A stretch of 64,000 bases of DNA, taken from IMG/VR virus record IMGVR_UViG_3300025771_000025, positions 1 through 64,000 of that record; one strand, given 5' to 3'. This document shows positions 50,823 through 61,415 of this stretch, one piece after another. The notes beneath the pieces were generated by a model, which saw only the letters and a list, made by a program, of their open reading frames with translations, had not been told where the DNA came from and made no database searches. Within the stretch, counting starts at the first letter, position 1. Every line of letters starts with the position of its first letter. The position numbers and the translations under genes were made by a program. The DNA is from a virus.

Positions 50823-51430
50823 CAACACCACCATCAAATCCAGCACCAGATTATACAATTGCAAATAATCCACATGCTTATGTTCATTGTGGTCCCATAG
50901 GACCAGGATCACAGGATGATGGTAGAGATTTTTGTATTATTACATCAACAAATAATCACTGTGTTTATCATAAAGATGGATCTAAAGTTGAACATATACA
51001 AGACGCATGGCACGAAGTTTCTGGTCATAGTATAGATGGAACAAAAAAAGAAGCTATTGCAAGATCTATCGTTGCCAAAAACGGTGATTTAATTATTAAT
51101 GCTGAAAGAGGAAATATACATCTTAAAGCAAAAAATATTCATATCGAAACAACAGGTGAAAAAAATCAAGGAAATTTTTTAGTATCTTCAAATGGGCATG
51201 TAATCATAGCTTCAACAAAGGAAGTGCGTATTGCTGCATCTAGATTATGTCTAAATGGAACTAGTGGAGTAAATATAGTTACAGAAAACTTTGTAAATGT
51301 AATGGGATTATTAGAACAATTTCCTCCTCAATCAATGACAAAATCGATTACATCATTACTTCAAGGAAATTGGGAATCTTTGTTAAAGGGTCTATCCCAG
51401 TCATGTGGATCTACAGGAACAGTAAAATAA
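50819..51430 (+). CDS. Spike/VgrG-like beta-helix protein
   Basis: 203 residues from the ATG at 50819, overlapping the upstream stop as ATGA. The N-terminus has HCGPIGPGSQDDGRDFCIIT; the C-terminal half has repeating strands (VAKNGDLIINAERGNIHLKA, then KNIHIETTG, HVIIASTKEVRIAASRLCLN) typical of the triangular beta-helix of gp5/VgrG spikes. It may be the separate C-terminal half of gp5. Alternative: a baseplate decoration protein. Confidence 0.6.
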   Translation: MTTPPSNPAPDYTIANNPHAYVHCGPIGPGSQDDGRDFCIITSTNNHCVYHKDGSKVEHIQDAWHEVSGHSIDGTKKEAIARSIVAKNGDLIINAERGNIHLKAKNIHIETTGEKNQGNFLVSSNGHVIIASTKEVRIAASRLCLNGTSGVNIVTENFVNVMGLLEQFPPQSMTKSITSLLQGNWESLLKGLSQSCGSTGTVK

Positions 51431-51441
51431 AATAATATATT

Positions 51442-52329
51442 ATGTCATCAGCAAATTTTTCGGATATTTCGACAAGTTATTTAGAAGTTAAAGCACCAGT
51501 TGTTGGCGCTGCATTAAACATACCACAAGCATTCATCCCACCAGGAAGTGCAAACATATATCAATGTTTTGTCGGTTCTGGTATGAATAAAATTGTTAAT
51601 GCAGCACTTAATGTGATGTCTAACACCACAAATCCAATAGCTGTTGAAGTTGTAGGACCATCTAATTTAACAGGTGTAGTTACTATTGTTGGCGCTACAT
51701 CCGTAAATGGTGCTACTAGAATTGAGGGTCCTACCCTAGATGTAGTTTCAGTCACAACAACCGTTAAAAGTACAAAAACTGCAATAGCTGGAACTAAGGG
51801 ACTTACTTTAACTGGTAATAGTGTTCTTATGAATGGTAGTGGTAAAGTTGATATATCTGCACCTACTATCAATTTGAATGGTGCTGTTCTTGTTGCTGGA
51901 GTTGGTAATCTTCCATTAGCTTTAAATAGTAAAAAAACCTTTGATATAAAGCACCCCAATAAACCAAATTATAGGTTAAGACATGCATGTGTTGAGGGTC
52001 CAGAAGCTGCAATATACGTTCGAGGAAAGTTGTTAAATAGTAATGTAATTACTCTCCCCGATTATTGGGATGGTTTAGTTGACAAAGAGTCTATCACAGT
52101 AAATCTTACTCAAATAGGGCATAGTCAAGATCTTTATGTTGAAAAAATTGAATGGGGTAAAAATATTATTGTAAAATCTGGAAATGGAACAACAATTAAT
52201 TGTCATTATCAAGTTTGGGCTGATAGATTGGGTAAAATGATAATAGAGTACGAAGGTACCACACCAGATGATTACCCAGGTGATAATTCGGAATATTCAA
52301 TCGCTGGTTGGACATACGACAAGAAATAA
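51442..52329 (+). CDS. Tail protein with beta-helix and conserved KHPNKPNYRLRHACVEGPE domain
   Basis: A 295-residue protein. The middle has beta-helical repeats (VTIVGATSVNGATRIEGPTL; GLTLTGNSVLMNGSGKVDIS). Residues about 167-290 form a domain widespread in marine phage tail proteins: FDIKHPNKPNYRLRHACVEG, then AAIYVRGKL, ITLPDYWDGLVDKESITVNL. It often precedes tail-fibre C-terminal ends. The gene is followed by the giant fibre, so it is probably its attachment or neighbour in the baseplate. Confidence 0.65.
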   Translation: MSSANFSDISTSYLEVKAPVVGAALNIPQAFIPPGSANIYQCFVGSGMNKIVNAALNVMSNTTNPIAVEVVGPSNLTGVVTIVGATSVNGATRIEGPTLDVVSVTTTVKSTKTAIAGTKGLTLTGNSVLMNGSGKVDISAPTINLNGAVLVAGVGNLPLALNSKKTFDIKHPNKPNYRLRHACVEGPEAAIYVRGKLLNSNVITLPDYWDGLVDKESITVNLTQIGHSQDLYVEKIEWGKNIIVKSGNGTTINCHYQVWADRLGKMIIEYEGTTPDDYPGDNSEYSIAGWTYDKK

Positions 52330-52332
52330 AAC

Positions 52333-55300
52333 ATGGCAAGAATTAATATCTACAGTACAAATCAACCGCCTGAGCAACTATCTCTTTTAGAGATAGATGA
52401 TCTTAAGGTTGGAACAGGTGTTACCGTATATGGTAATACTGGTATTGTTAGTGCAGTTAGTGTCTATGCTCAAAATTATTATGGTGATGGATCTAACTTA
52501 GAGAACGTTGGTATAGAAGTTAGTGCAATTGATACATTAACTATAGACCCTGAAACTGGGAATGGTGTAATTAGTAATCAGATTACAAATGTAAAAGCAA
52601 TACGTTTTGATACTGATTCTGGATTTGCAGTATCTGATTTGGGTGATGGTGCTGTACAAATTGCCCTTAATAGTACGTTTAAATATTGGGAAGTTGATGG
52701 GCAAGATACATTAGAAGCCGAAGGTCTTGATACTGTAAAAATAGTAGCTGGTGTTGGTATTGCACTTACAACACAAAACATTGATGGTGATAAAAGATTA
52801 ACGATTACTGGAACCGTAGGTGCTCAAGGTCTCCAAGGTACTTTAAGTAATTTTCAAGGAACACAAGGATTACAGGGATTACAAGGACATCAGGGATTAC
52901 AGGGAAATCAAGGATTACAAGGTAATCAAGGAACACAGGGAAATCAAGGACTACAAGGTGTACTTGGTAATTTTCAAGGAACCCAAGGACTCCAAGGTGC
53001 TCAAGGTTTACAAGGTTCTCAGGGGTCACAAGGATTTCAAGGACTCCAAGGTGCTCAAGGACTCCAAGGTGCTCAGGGTGTACTTAGCAATTTCCAAGGA
53101 CTTCAAGGTTCAAAAGGATCTCAAGGCGCACAAGGATTCCAAGGTGTTCAGGGTTTAATTGGTGAGCAAGGTAATAAAGGTGATAGTGGTGGAACAATAT
53201 GGAGATTTAATACTTCTACAACACAGGGAGATCCTGGTAATGGATACTTTAGATTTGATAATAATACTCCAGCAGATATAACAAAAATATACATTGATAA
53301 TATTGATAGTGTAGGTAAGAATCAAACTGCATGGTTTGATGATTGGGAAATTTTAGGATCAAAACCAACTGTAGGATATTTGCATTTACAATCTTCTTCC
53401 CCAGACGGAACTATTTCTTATATTTTTGAAGTTACTGATGTAAATGCTGGTACTCAGGGTGCTTTTAATACTTATTATACACTTACTGTCAATCTTTTAA
53501 CAGATACTACTAGTACAATAGGTGCAAATACAAAGATTGCATTTTTCTTCGCTCCTATTGGAAGGCAAGGTGTTCAAGGTTTACAAGGTTTACAAGGATT
53601 CCAAGGTGTCCAGAGTGCTCAAGGTCTTCAAGGACTTCAAGGACTTCAGGGTCCTTTAAGTAATTTTCAAGGAACTCAAGGATTACAAGGTTTACAAGGT
53701 GTCCAGAGTGCTCAAGGTCTTCAAGGACTTCAAGGACTTCAAGGTGTAATTAGCAATTTTCAAGGAACTCAAGGATTACAAGGTAATCAAGGAACACAGG
53801 GAAATCAAGGACTACAAGGTGTAGTTGGTAATTTCCAAGGAACTCAAGGTTTACAAGGTGTACAATCTAATCAAGGAACTCAGGGACTCCAAGGAGTTCA
53901 AGGACTCCAAGGACTTCAAGGACTTCAGGGTCCTTTAAGTAATTTTCAAGGAACTCAGGGTGTTGTTGGATTTCCTAATGGTGTACCTTATGAATTTGAT
54001 AGTGAAACTCAGAGACCACTTGATCCAGGTGGAATTAGTAATATTTTATATCGAGTCGCAAATGGAACACTAAAATTTAATAATCTTTCAATTGCATCAG
54101 TTAATAGAATTTTTATTTCGGTACAAGATTATTATGGAGTATCAAGATCTAATTGGATTAACGGGTGGGATGATCCTTCATTCACAAACACTATAAAAGG
54201 ATCTTTAACTATTTCATCAGCGGAAACTAACAATCCTGGAGCTGTTATATTTTATGTTACTCAAGTTGAAGATGTAACAATAAATGGATTTTCTGGTAGT
54301 CATAGATTCTTAGAGGTTTATGTTACTTATCTTTCTGGTTCTTCTAGTTTTGATGATACAGAGAGATTATCTATCTCATTTAACCCTACTGGTGTTCAAG
54401 GTCTTCAGGGTGTTCAAGGTCCTTTAAGTAATTTTCAAGGAACACAAGGATTACAGGGATTACAAGGACATCAGGGTGTTCAAGGATTACAAGGACTTCA
54501 AGGTAATCTAAGTAATTTCCAAGGAACACAGGGAAATCAGGGTGTTCAAGGATTACAAGGACTTCAAGGATTACAAGGACTTCAAGGTTTACAGGGTTTC
54601 CAAGGCACTCAAGGATGTCAAGGATTTCAAGGACTTCAAGGTTTACAGGGAATGCAAGGACTTCAGGGTCCTTTAAGTAATTTTCAAGGTGTTCAAGGAT
54701 CTCAAGGATTCCAAGGTCTCCAAGGATTACAAGGTTTACAAGGTGTCCAGAGTGCTCAAGGTCTTCAAGGTCTTCAGGGTCTTCAAGGTCTTCAGGGTCT
54801 TCAAGGTAATATAAGTAATTTCCAAGGTACACAAGGAATGCAAGGACTTCAGGGTCCTTTAAGTAATTTTCAAGGTGTTCAAGGATCTCAAGGATTCCAA
54901 GGTGTTCAAGGTCCTTTAAGTAATTTTCAAGGAACTCAAGGTCTCCAAGGTCTCCAAGGATTACAAGGTATACAAGGTAATCAAGGAACTCAAGGTGTCC
55001 AAGGTCTCCAAGGATTACAGGGATTACAAGGTAATCAAGGTACTCAAGGACTTCAAGGTTTACAGGGATTACAGGGATTACAAGGACTTCAAGGATTACA
55101 AGGACTTCAAGGTTTACAGGGATTACAAGGTTTACAGGGATTACAAGGTGTAATTGGCAATTTTCAAGGTACTCAAGGACTACAAGGAAATCAGGGTGTT
55201 CAAGGTCTTCAAGGTTTACAGGGAGTTCAATCTACACAAGGAACACAGGGTCTTCAGGGACCTCAGGGTGTTCAAGGTACTCAAGGTACTCAGGGTGTTC

Positions 55301-58300
55301 AAGGTGTTCAAGGTGTTCAAGGATTACAAGGAAATCAGGGTACCCAAGGTCTCCAAGGTTTACAGGGTGTAAGATCGAATTTCCAAGGAACTCAAGGCAC
55401 TCAAGGTTTACAGGGACCCCAAGGTACTCAGGGTTTACAAGGAGTTCAAGGAACTCAAGGTTTACAGGGACATCAAGGAACGCAAGGTTTACAGGGAGTT
55501 CAGGGAACACAAGGACTCCAAGGTATTCAAGGACTCCAGGGAACGCAAGGTACTCAAGGTTTACAAGGAACACAGGGGACACAGGGATTCCAGGGAGTTC
55601 AGGGCACTCAAGGATTACAAGGAGTTCAAGGAATCCAAGGTACTCAAGGACTTCAAGGATTGCAAGGTCCTAAGGGAATAACACAATTTGAAGTTGATGA
55701 TACCGATGAAGATGTAGTTCTTTATCCAGTGATGACCAACGTTACTGTTGGATCAACTGAAGTGATAGAGGTATCTAGTGAAAAATTAGTTTTCAATCCA
55801 TCCTCTGGTAGTATTGGTATTGGAACGAGTGCAATTACAAATACACTGACTGTAGTTGGAACAGCAACAGCAACAAATTATTTTGGTAATGGTGATACTC
55901 TAAGTGGAATTGTTACTCAAATTGTTCCAGGAATTGGTATTGATATTTTTGAAACTCAAGTTCCAGGAAAAGGTAAAGTAGAAGTTCAATCATATAAACC
56001 AGTTGGAAGAACGATATTTGTTTCTATAAATGGTGATGATAATAATACTGGTCTTGCAGAAAATCATCCAAAGCGAACTATAAAAGGAGCTTCATCTGTT
56101 GCATTAACAAATGATACTATAAAAGTATTTCCAGGCACATATGTTGAGGATAATCCTGTTATTCTGAATAAAATTGTTTCGATTGAAGGAACAGAACTTA
56201 GAAATTGTATTATTACACCAAAAAATCCAAATCAAGATTTGATTTATGTTAATAATGGATGTCATATAACTGATATTAGCTTTATCGGTCCAGAAATGAC
56301 TGATGGAGCTGCAGTGGTAGCATTACAACCTTTATTGGGGGTTGCTACGGATAGATTCTTTGATGCTGCAAGAATGATTAGATTGAATTTAGATTATATT
56401 GCGAAAGAATCTGTAGGATTCTTAACTAGTGGATATAGTGGATTTGCTGGAAATCATAGAGAGCAAGATGCTGCAAGATTAATTGATTTAAATATTGACT
56501 ATATTGCTGCAGAAACAGTAGGATTTTTAACCACTGCATACGTTGGTTCCGCTGGTCAACCATTTGTTGTTACTAATTCTTCAGGTATTTCTACAGATCC
56601 ATCTAATTGTGAAGATGATATTAAAGATATTTTGCGTTCTTTATCTTATGATTTGAAAGCTGGAAGTAATAAAAAATGTGTTGGTGCAGGATTATCTTAT
56701 TATGATGATGGAGGAACACTTCTCCACATTATTGGAAACGATGAAAATGGAAATAGTATTCAAGATGCGACTATATCCGCTATACAATATGCTGTTGGTG
56801 TTACAACATACATTATAGATAACAAAGATTATAAATCTCAACCTGGTGTTACAACTTATAGTCAACTTGCACAAAATGTTTCTTACTCACCAATTTTAGT
56901 TGGTGGCGGTTGCACTGCAGTTAGAGAAAAAATAAGAGAACGTGTTGGTATTATTACTAATATTATTGATAATTTTAATTATGCTACTGGTATTACAACA
57001 ATTCATGGAGTAAGATTAGAAAGTGCTGATTGTGCCGATGATGTTGGTGATATATGGAGATCTGTAATATATGATATTACTAGAGGTGGTAACTCTAAGT
57101 GTGTTGGTGCTGGTAAATCATATTATGATGATGATTGGAACTTAGCAGTTGGTACATTAGACAATGAAAAAGGTGAAATTGAACAGACAATTGCAACTTT
57201 AGACTATTCATTTGATGTTGCTAGAGCAATTGTTAATAACTCTACTTGGGGAGGAACTGTAGTTGGATTTGGAACAACTGTTGTATCTGCAGATTATGAT
57301 TATAGTACTGGCATTACTACAATAACTGCTACAGATCATGGATTATTAAAAGATGATGCTGTCAAAATTGAGAATCTGACATATTCATGTACATCTGGAT
57401 CTTCTGGAGTTCCTGTTGGTGTTATAACAGCTTCTTACACTAACAGCACAGGAATTACAACAATTCAAACTTCTGGTTATCTACCAATATCCTCTGGTGA
57501 TCGAGTTAAAATTGAAGGATTAACTTTCGAGTGTGTTGATGGAACGGACGTTTATCCAGATGGAAATCAAGGATATGAATTTACAGTTCAAGATGTTATT
57601 AGTTCTTCATCTAGTAGCACTACATTTATAGTAAATACTGGATCTACAACTTATGCAAATCCTCATACTTACGTGAGTGGTGGACAAGTATCCAAACTTT
57701 ATACACCAGTATTTACTGTAGATGATGCAGATTATGATTATTTAACTGGAATAACTACGGTAACAGTTACTGGAACTGGTCCAACAGGTCCATATCTTTT
57801 CATTGAACCAGGAAAGAGAGTAAAACTTGGAGGATTAGTTTTTAGTTGTGATCAAGGTCAATCAGTTTATCCATCTGGAAATAATGGATATGATTTTGAA
57901 GTTATATCTACAACTGATGATCGATATGTTGATGCTGCAAATTTAATAAAAGCAAATAGAACTGAAATTATTGATAAATCTTTAGCTTCGATTGCAATAT
58001 CTCATCCAGATTTTTATTATCCTAATGATGTACAAACAACAAGATTTTCTAGATTTAAAGATGCTTATAGATTAATACAGCAAAACAGAACGGAGATCAT
58101 TAATAGTGCTTGGAATACAATGCAGGCTGGAGAAAATCCTGCAGATTCTTCAACAGAAACTAAGTGTAAACGTGACATTGGTTATTTTGTAGACGCAGTT
58201 TCAACTGATGTATTTACTGGTGGAAATAGTTATTCAATATCATTTGTTAAACTCTATTTTAATAATGGAACACCAATTTCAAATGGATTGGTTGGTGAAG

Positions 58301-61047
58301 AAGCATCATCTATAGATGCTTTTAATGCCGCTAGAGATTTAATGAAGCAGGCAATTACTAATCAACTTACGGTAACAGATTTAACTATTACTGCTGATCC
58401 AGTGACTGGAGATAATCAGTCATCAGATTCATGTGCTAATGTACAAAGTGCAATTGACACTTTAACTTCTTTAGTTGTTGTAATAATTGATGCAGGAAAT
58501 CTTGATCTCTTAAAAACAACTTATGTTAATGCAGGTATTTTTGTTGCTGGAGAAAATAAGTGTCGTAGAGACATCGGATTTATTGTAGATGCTCTCGAAA
58601 AGGATATTAGATATGGGACTAATAAATTTATTAGAGAATCTACCAGAGCATATTTTGATGCAAATGGTGCACCAATTACAAATGGATTACTTGGAGAGGA
58701 GTCAGAATCTATAACGGCATTTAATAGTATTCGCGATTATGCTAAGAAAGCAATTACAAATCAATTAAATGTAAAAGATTTAACGATTACAGCAGATCCT
58801 CTGACAGGTGATAATCAAGATCCTAGTTCTTGTGCAGATGTGCAAACGAATATTGATAATATTATTGCAATTATAACCACAGTAATTAGTGACGGTAATT
58901 TATCAAATTACCCAGCGTTATACGTTTCTAATAAAGTTGAAGTAAATACAGGAACTACAACAAAAGCACACAATTATGTAAATGGTGGAACGTTAACTTC
59001 CAATTACACATCTGAAATTTATCCTGATGGAACTTTTGGTTATATTTTCCCAGTTAAAGATGTTCTTAGTGATGATGTATTTGAAGTAGTAACTGGCAAA
59101 ACAGTATTACCTCATACATATGAAAGTGGTGGAACAGTTAAAAAGGTTAGTAACTTCCAATCTGAGTTCACTCAAGTAAAAGATTTATCTATTCAATCTG
59201 ATTATAAGTCTGGATTTAACAATACGATTAATTCTTGTACTGATGTTGCATCAGCAATGAGGTCATGTGTTGGGGTTGTCACCAATATAGTTGGTTTAGG
59301 ATCAACAGCATTCTCAACAATTGGATTCAATACAACATATCCTGGAAATCGTGGAGAAGGATTTGATCATCTCTCAGGAATTTCTAGTGCTGTTTACGAA
59401 AAAGAATCTGGAAAAACAACTCTTAAAGCATTAGGATATACACCTAACGTTGGTGATTTGGTTGAAATTAGAGACCTGTTATTCTCATGTTCCTCTGGTG
59501 GATCTATTTCAACAACAAGATTCCCATCTGGATATTTTGGATATGAGTTCTATGTAACTAAGGTACATGGTGATAATTCTTTTGATGTATATACTGGTGT
59601 TAGTACTATTCCACACACATATGTTTCTGATGGGTATGTTGTTAATCGTTCAATGAACATTACACAAGCAGATTACACACATACTACAGGAATAGTTACA
59701 ATTACTTCACCTGGAATTAAGTTAAGATCAGGTGATTTGGTTACTTTGAGAGATATGGAATTTGCATGTTCTAGTGGAGCGGCTACTACAACAATATATC
59801 CTTCTGGAAATAACGGTTATGCATTTAGAGTATTAAGTGCAGATAATGAAAATGATACTTTTACGGTAAATGTCGGAACTTCTAGTGTAGATCATACTTA
59901 TGTTGTTGGCGGAACTGTTACACCACCATATTCTAGAGGGGTTGGTAATATTGTTCAAGGACCTTATACTAGAAACTGTACAAACTTTATTCCAAATTCT
60001 ATCGGAATGAAAGTTGATGGATTTGAGGCAGAACCTGGTGATTTACCAGATATTGGTGTTACAGGAACGATGAGTGTTGATTCATATACACAGTATAACC
60101 AAGGAGGAATTGGAGTTTCTATTACAAATGGAGCATATTCTCAGTTAGTTTCTATATTTACCATTTGTAACGATACAGCAATTTTCACCGCTTCAGGTGG
60201 GCAATGTGACTTAACAAACTCAAACTCCTCATTTGGTAGATTGGGATTGGTTGCTGATGGTGTCGGTGATGAAACATCTAAATCAATTTATAGATATACT
60301 GGCATTTCTTCTGGAATAGCAGAAGTTGAGCAAGATACTATAACAGTTAGTGGAGTTGGTAGTTATCGTCCTTATGATGGACAAGCATTATATTTTGGAG
60401 AGTTGTATTATACAGTTCAAAAAATTGAAGTTACTGATGGTGGTTCTGGATACATAGCACCTCCAATAGTTACAATTTCAGATCCAGAAGGACCAAATGG
60501 AATTGTTTGTGAGGGATCACCAAATATTGATGCAAGTGGAAGAGTAATCTCAGTAGATATTATTAGTGCTGGTAGTCAATATTTGACAAATCCAACTGTT
60601 ACGTTTACTGGTGGTGGAGGAGTCGGTGCAGCTGCAACTACCATAATTTATCCATTATATTATTCTATTGAAAGTGCAACAAAACCTGTTGCAGGAATCT
60701 CAACTATTGTTCTAAACCAGAATCTAAATAACACAGTGAGTGCTGGAACAACAGTCTATTTTAGTAGAGTAAGTTTACAAATTACATCATCACACTCTTT
60801 TGAATGGGTTGGTGCTGGAAATAATATTTTCTCAGCAAAACCTGGATTGGGTGGAGTTGTTATAACTGAAAATGAAGTTGTAATGAACAATGGTGGTCAA
60901 GTTGTTTATACCAGTACGGATCAAGCTGGTAACTTTAAAATTGGTGATCAGTTTACAATTAATCAACTTACTGGAACAATTAGTGGTAGAGCATTCAGTC
61001 AAAGTCTGTTAAATACAGTAACACCTTTAATTCTTGCAATAGGATAA
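52333..61047 (+). CDS. Giant collagen-like / beta-helix tail fibre
   Basis: A 2904-residue fibre. Residues 1-160 form a beta-rich head. Collagen-like tracts at about 163-285, 410-545 and 687-1118 are almost pure Gly-X-Gln and are broken at intervals by L-S-N-F-Q insertions. Two interrupting beta domains (about 286-405 and 548-680) are related to those in the 2688 fibre. From about 1224 a pectin-lyase-like beta-helix begins (FVSINGDDNNTGLAENHPKR). It is interspersed with helical repeats (DAARLIDLNIDYIAAETVGF and similar) and GSGY-x-x-PP motifs. Domains suggest a long trimeric stalk with a receptor- or glycan-binding end. Confidence 0.75.
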   Translation: MARINIYSTNQPPEQLSLLEIDDLKVGTGVTVYGNTGIVSAVSVYAQNYYGDGSNLENVGIEVSAIDTLTIDPETGNGVISNQITNVKAIRFDTDSGFAVSDLGDGAVQIALNSTFKYWEVDGQDTLEAEGLDTVKIVAGVGIALTTQNIDGDKRLTITGTVGAQGLQGTLSNFQGTQGLQGLQGHQGLQGNQGLQGNQGTQGNQGLQGVLGNFQGTQGLQGAQGLQGSQGSQGFQGLQGAQGLQGAQGVLSNFQGLQGSKGSQGAQGFQGVQGLIGEQGNKGDSGGTIWRFNTSTTQGDPGNGYFRFDNNTPADITKIYIDNIDSVGKNQTAWFDDWEILGSKPTVGYLHLQSSSPDGTISYIFEVTDVNAGTQGAFNTYYTLTVNLLTDTTSTIGANTKIAFFFAPIGRQGVQGLQGLQGFQGVQSAQGLQGLQGLQGPLSNFQGTQGLQGLQGVQSAQGLQGLQGLQGVISNFQGTQGLQGNQGTQGNQGLQGVVGNFQGTQGLQGVQSNQGTQGLQGVQGLQGLQGLQGPLSNFQGTQGVVGFPNGVPYEFDSETQRPLDPGGISNILYRVANGTLKFNNLSIASVNRIFISVQDYYGVSRSNWINGWDDPSFTNTIKGSLTISSAETNNPGAVIFYVTQVEDVTINGFSGSHRFLEVYVTYLSGSSSFDDTERLSISFNPTGVQGLQGVQGPLSNFQGTQGLQGLQGHQGVQGLQGLQGNLSNFQGTQGNQGVQGLQGLQGLQGLQGLQGFQGTQGCQGFQGLQGLQGMQGLQGPLSNFQGVQGSQGFQGLQGLQGLQGVQSAQGLQGLQGLQGLQGLQGNISNFQGTQGMQGLQGPLSNFQGVQGSQGFQGVQGPLSNFQGTQGLQGLQGLQGIQGNQGTQGVQGLQGLQGLQGNQGTQGLQGLQGLQGLQGLQGLQGLQGLQGLQGLQGLQGVIGNFQGTQGLQGNQGVQGLQGLQGVQSTQGTQGLQGPQGVQGTQGTQGVQGVQGVQGLQGNQGTQGLQGLQGVRSNFQGTQGTQGLQGPQGTQGLQGVQGTQGLQGHQGTQGLQGVQGTQGLQGIQGLQGTQGTQGLQGTQGTQGFQGVQGTQGLQGVQGIQGTQGLQGLQGPKGITQFEVDDTDEDVVLYPVMTNVTVGSTEVIEVSSEKLVFNPSSGSIGIGTSAITNTLTVVGTATATNYFGNGDTLSGIVTQIVPGIGIDIFETQVPGKGKVEVQSYKPVGRTIFVSINGDDNNTGLAENHPKRTIKGASSVALTNDTIKVFPGTYVEDNPVILNKIVSIEGTELRNCIITPKNPNQDLIYVNNGCHITDISFIGPEMTDGAAVVALQPLLGVATDRFFDAARMIRLNLDYIAKESVGFLTSGYSGFAGNHREQDAARLIDLNIDYIAAETVGFLTTAYVGSAGQPFVVTNSSGISTDPSNCEDDIKDILRSLSYDLKAGSNKKCVGAGLSYYDDGGTLLHIIGNDENGNSIQDATISAIQYAVGVTTYIIDNKDYKSQPGVTTYSQLAQNVSYSPILVGGGCTAVREKIRERVGIITNIIDNFNYATGITTIHGVRLESADCADDVGDIWRSVIYDITRGGNSKCVGAGKSYYDDDWNLAVGTLDNEKGEIEQTIATLDYSFDVARAIVNNSTWGGTVVGFGTTVVSADYDYSTGITTITATDHGLLKDDAVKIENLTYSCTSGSSGVPVGVITASYTNSTGITTIQTSGYLPISSGDRVKIEGLTFECVDGTDVYPDGNQGYEFTVQDVISSSSSSTTFIVNTGSTTYANPHTYVSGGQVSKLYTPVFTVDDADYDYLTGITTVTVTGTGPTGPYLFIEPGKRVKLGGLVFSCDQGQSVYPSGNNGYDFEVISTTDDRYVDAANLIKANRTEIIDKSLASIAISHPDFYYPNDVQTTRFSRFKDAYRLIQQNRTEIINSAWNTMQAGENPADSSTETKCKRDIGYFVDAVSTDVFTGGNSYSISFVKLYFNNGTPISNGLVGEEASSIDAFNAARDLMKQAITNQLTVTDLTITADPVTGDNQSSDSCANVQSAIDTLTSLVVVIIDAGNLDLLKTTYVNAGIFVAGENKCRRDIGFIVDALEKDIRYGTNKFIRESTRAYFDANGAPITNGLLGEESESITAFNSIRDYAKKAITNQLNVKDLTITADPLTGDNQDPSSCADVQTNIDNIIAIITTVISDGNLSNYPALYVSNKVEVNTGTTTKAHNYVNGGTLTSNYTSEIYPDGTFGYIFPVKDVLSDDVFEVVTGKTVLPHTYESGGTVKKVSNFQSEFTQVKDLSIQSDYKSGFNNTINSCTDVASAMRSCVGVVTNIVGLGSTAFSTIGFNTTYPGNRGEGFDHLSGISSAVYEKESGKTTLKALGYTPNVGDLVEIRDLLFSCSSGGSISTTRFPSGYFGYEFYVTKVHGDNSFDVYTGVSTIPHTYVSDGYVVNRSMNITQADYTHTTGIVTITSPGIKLRSGDLVTLRDMEFACSSGAATTTIYPSGNNGYAFRVLSADNENDTFTVNVGTSSVDHTYVVGGTVTPPYSRGVGNIVQGPYTRNCTNFIPNSIGMKVDGFEAEPGDLPDIGVTGTMSVDSYTQYNQGGIGVSITNGAYSQLVSIFTICNDTAIFTASGGQCDLTNSNSSFGRLGLVADGVGDETSKSIYRYTGISSGIAEVEQDTITVSGVGSYRPYDGQALYFGELYYTVQKIEVTDGGSGYIAPPIVTISDPEGPNGIVCEGSPNIDASGRVISVDIISAGSQYLTNPTVTFTGGGGVGAAATTIIYPLYYSIESATKPVAGISTIVLNQNLNNTVSAGTTVYFSRVSLQITSSHSFEWVGAGNNIFSAKPGLGGVVITENEVVMNNGGQVVYTSTDQAGNFKIGDQFTINQLTGTISGRAFSQSLLNTVTPLILAIG
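54394..55680 (+). repeat. Longest collagen-like Gly-X-Gln tract
   Basis: About 430 codons of near-continuous Gly-X-Gln triplets (X mostly Leu, Thr, Val, Asn, Phe, Ser). Blocks inside it are identical to parts of 61640-62785, including a 77-nt match to 62331-62407. Confidence 0.9.
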
Positions 61048-61407
61048 ATGGCAGTAGTAGCACTTAATAAATTCCGAACAATACGAGTACCAGTAACTAC
61101 TGATACTGTTGGTATATACACATGCCCAATTGGTGTTGCATCTATTGTAATATTATGTCAAGTCACCAATGTTTCTTCTGGAGCTGCATTGAGTGCATAT
61201 ACAGTTAGTGCATTTCATTCAAGACCAACGGAATCAACTATAAATTTTGCTTTTGCCAATGAATTTTTAGTAGCACCTAATGATGGTGCAAATTTAGTTT
61301 CTGATGGAAGATTGGCATTAGAAACATCAGATAGTATTCAAGTCACTGCAAATGAAAATGGTGTTCTTGAAATAATACTTAGTGTACTTGAAACAGCAAA
61401 ACAGTAA
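61048..61407 (+). CDS. Small beta-sandwich virion protein
   Basis: 119 residues starting directly after the giant fibre's stop. Its strand pattern (TIRVPVTTDTVGIYTCPIGV, then SIVILCQVTNVSS, then DSIQVTANENGVLEIILSVL) resembles the small proteins at 11083 and 15005. These three sit beside fibre genes and may be virion-attachment or capping proteins. Function unknown. Confidence 0.6.
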   Translation: MAVVALNKFRTIRVPVTTDTVGIYTCPIGVASIVILCQVTNVSSGAALSAYTVSAFHSRPTESTINFAFANEFLVAPNDGANLVSDGRLALETSDSIQVTANENGVLEIILSVLETAKQ

Positions 61408-61415
61408 TATAAAAT

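Noticed and set aside
54394-55680. Dense short repeats resembling a CRISPR array
   Set aside because: Repeats are in frame, contiguous and translate to collagen-like triplets; there are no unique spacers of constant length.
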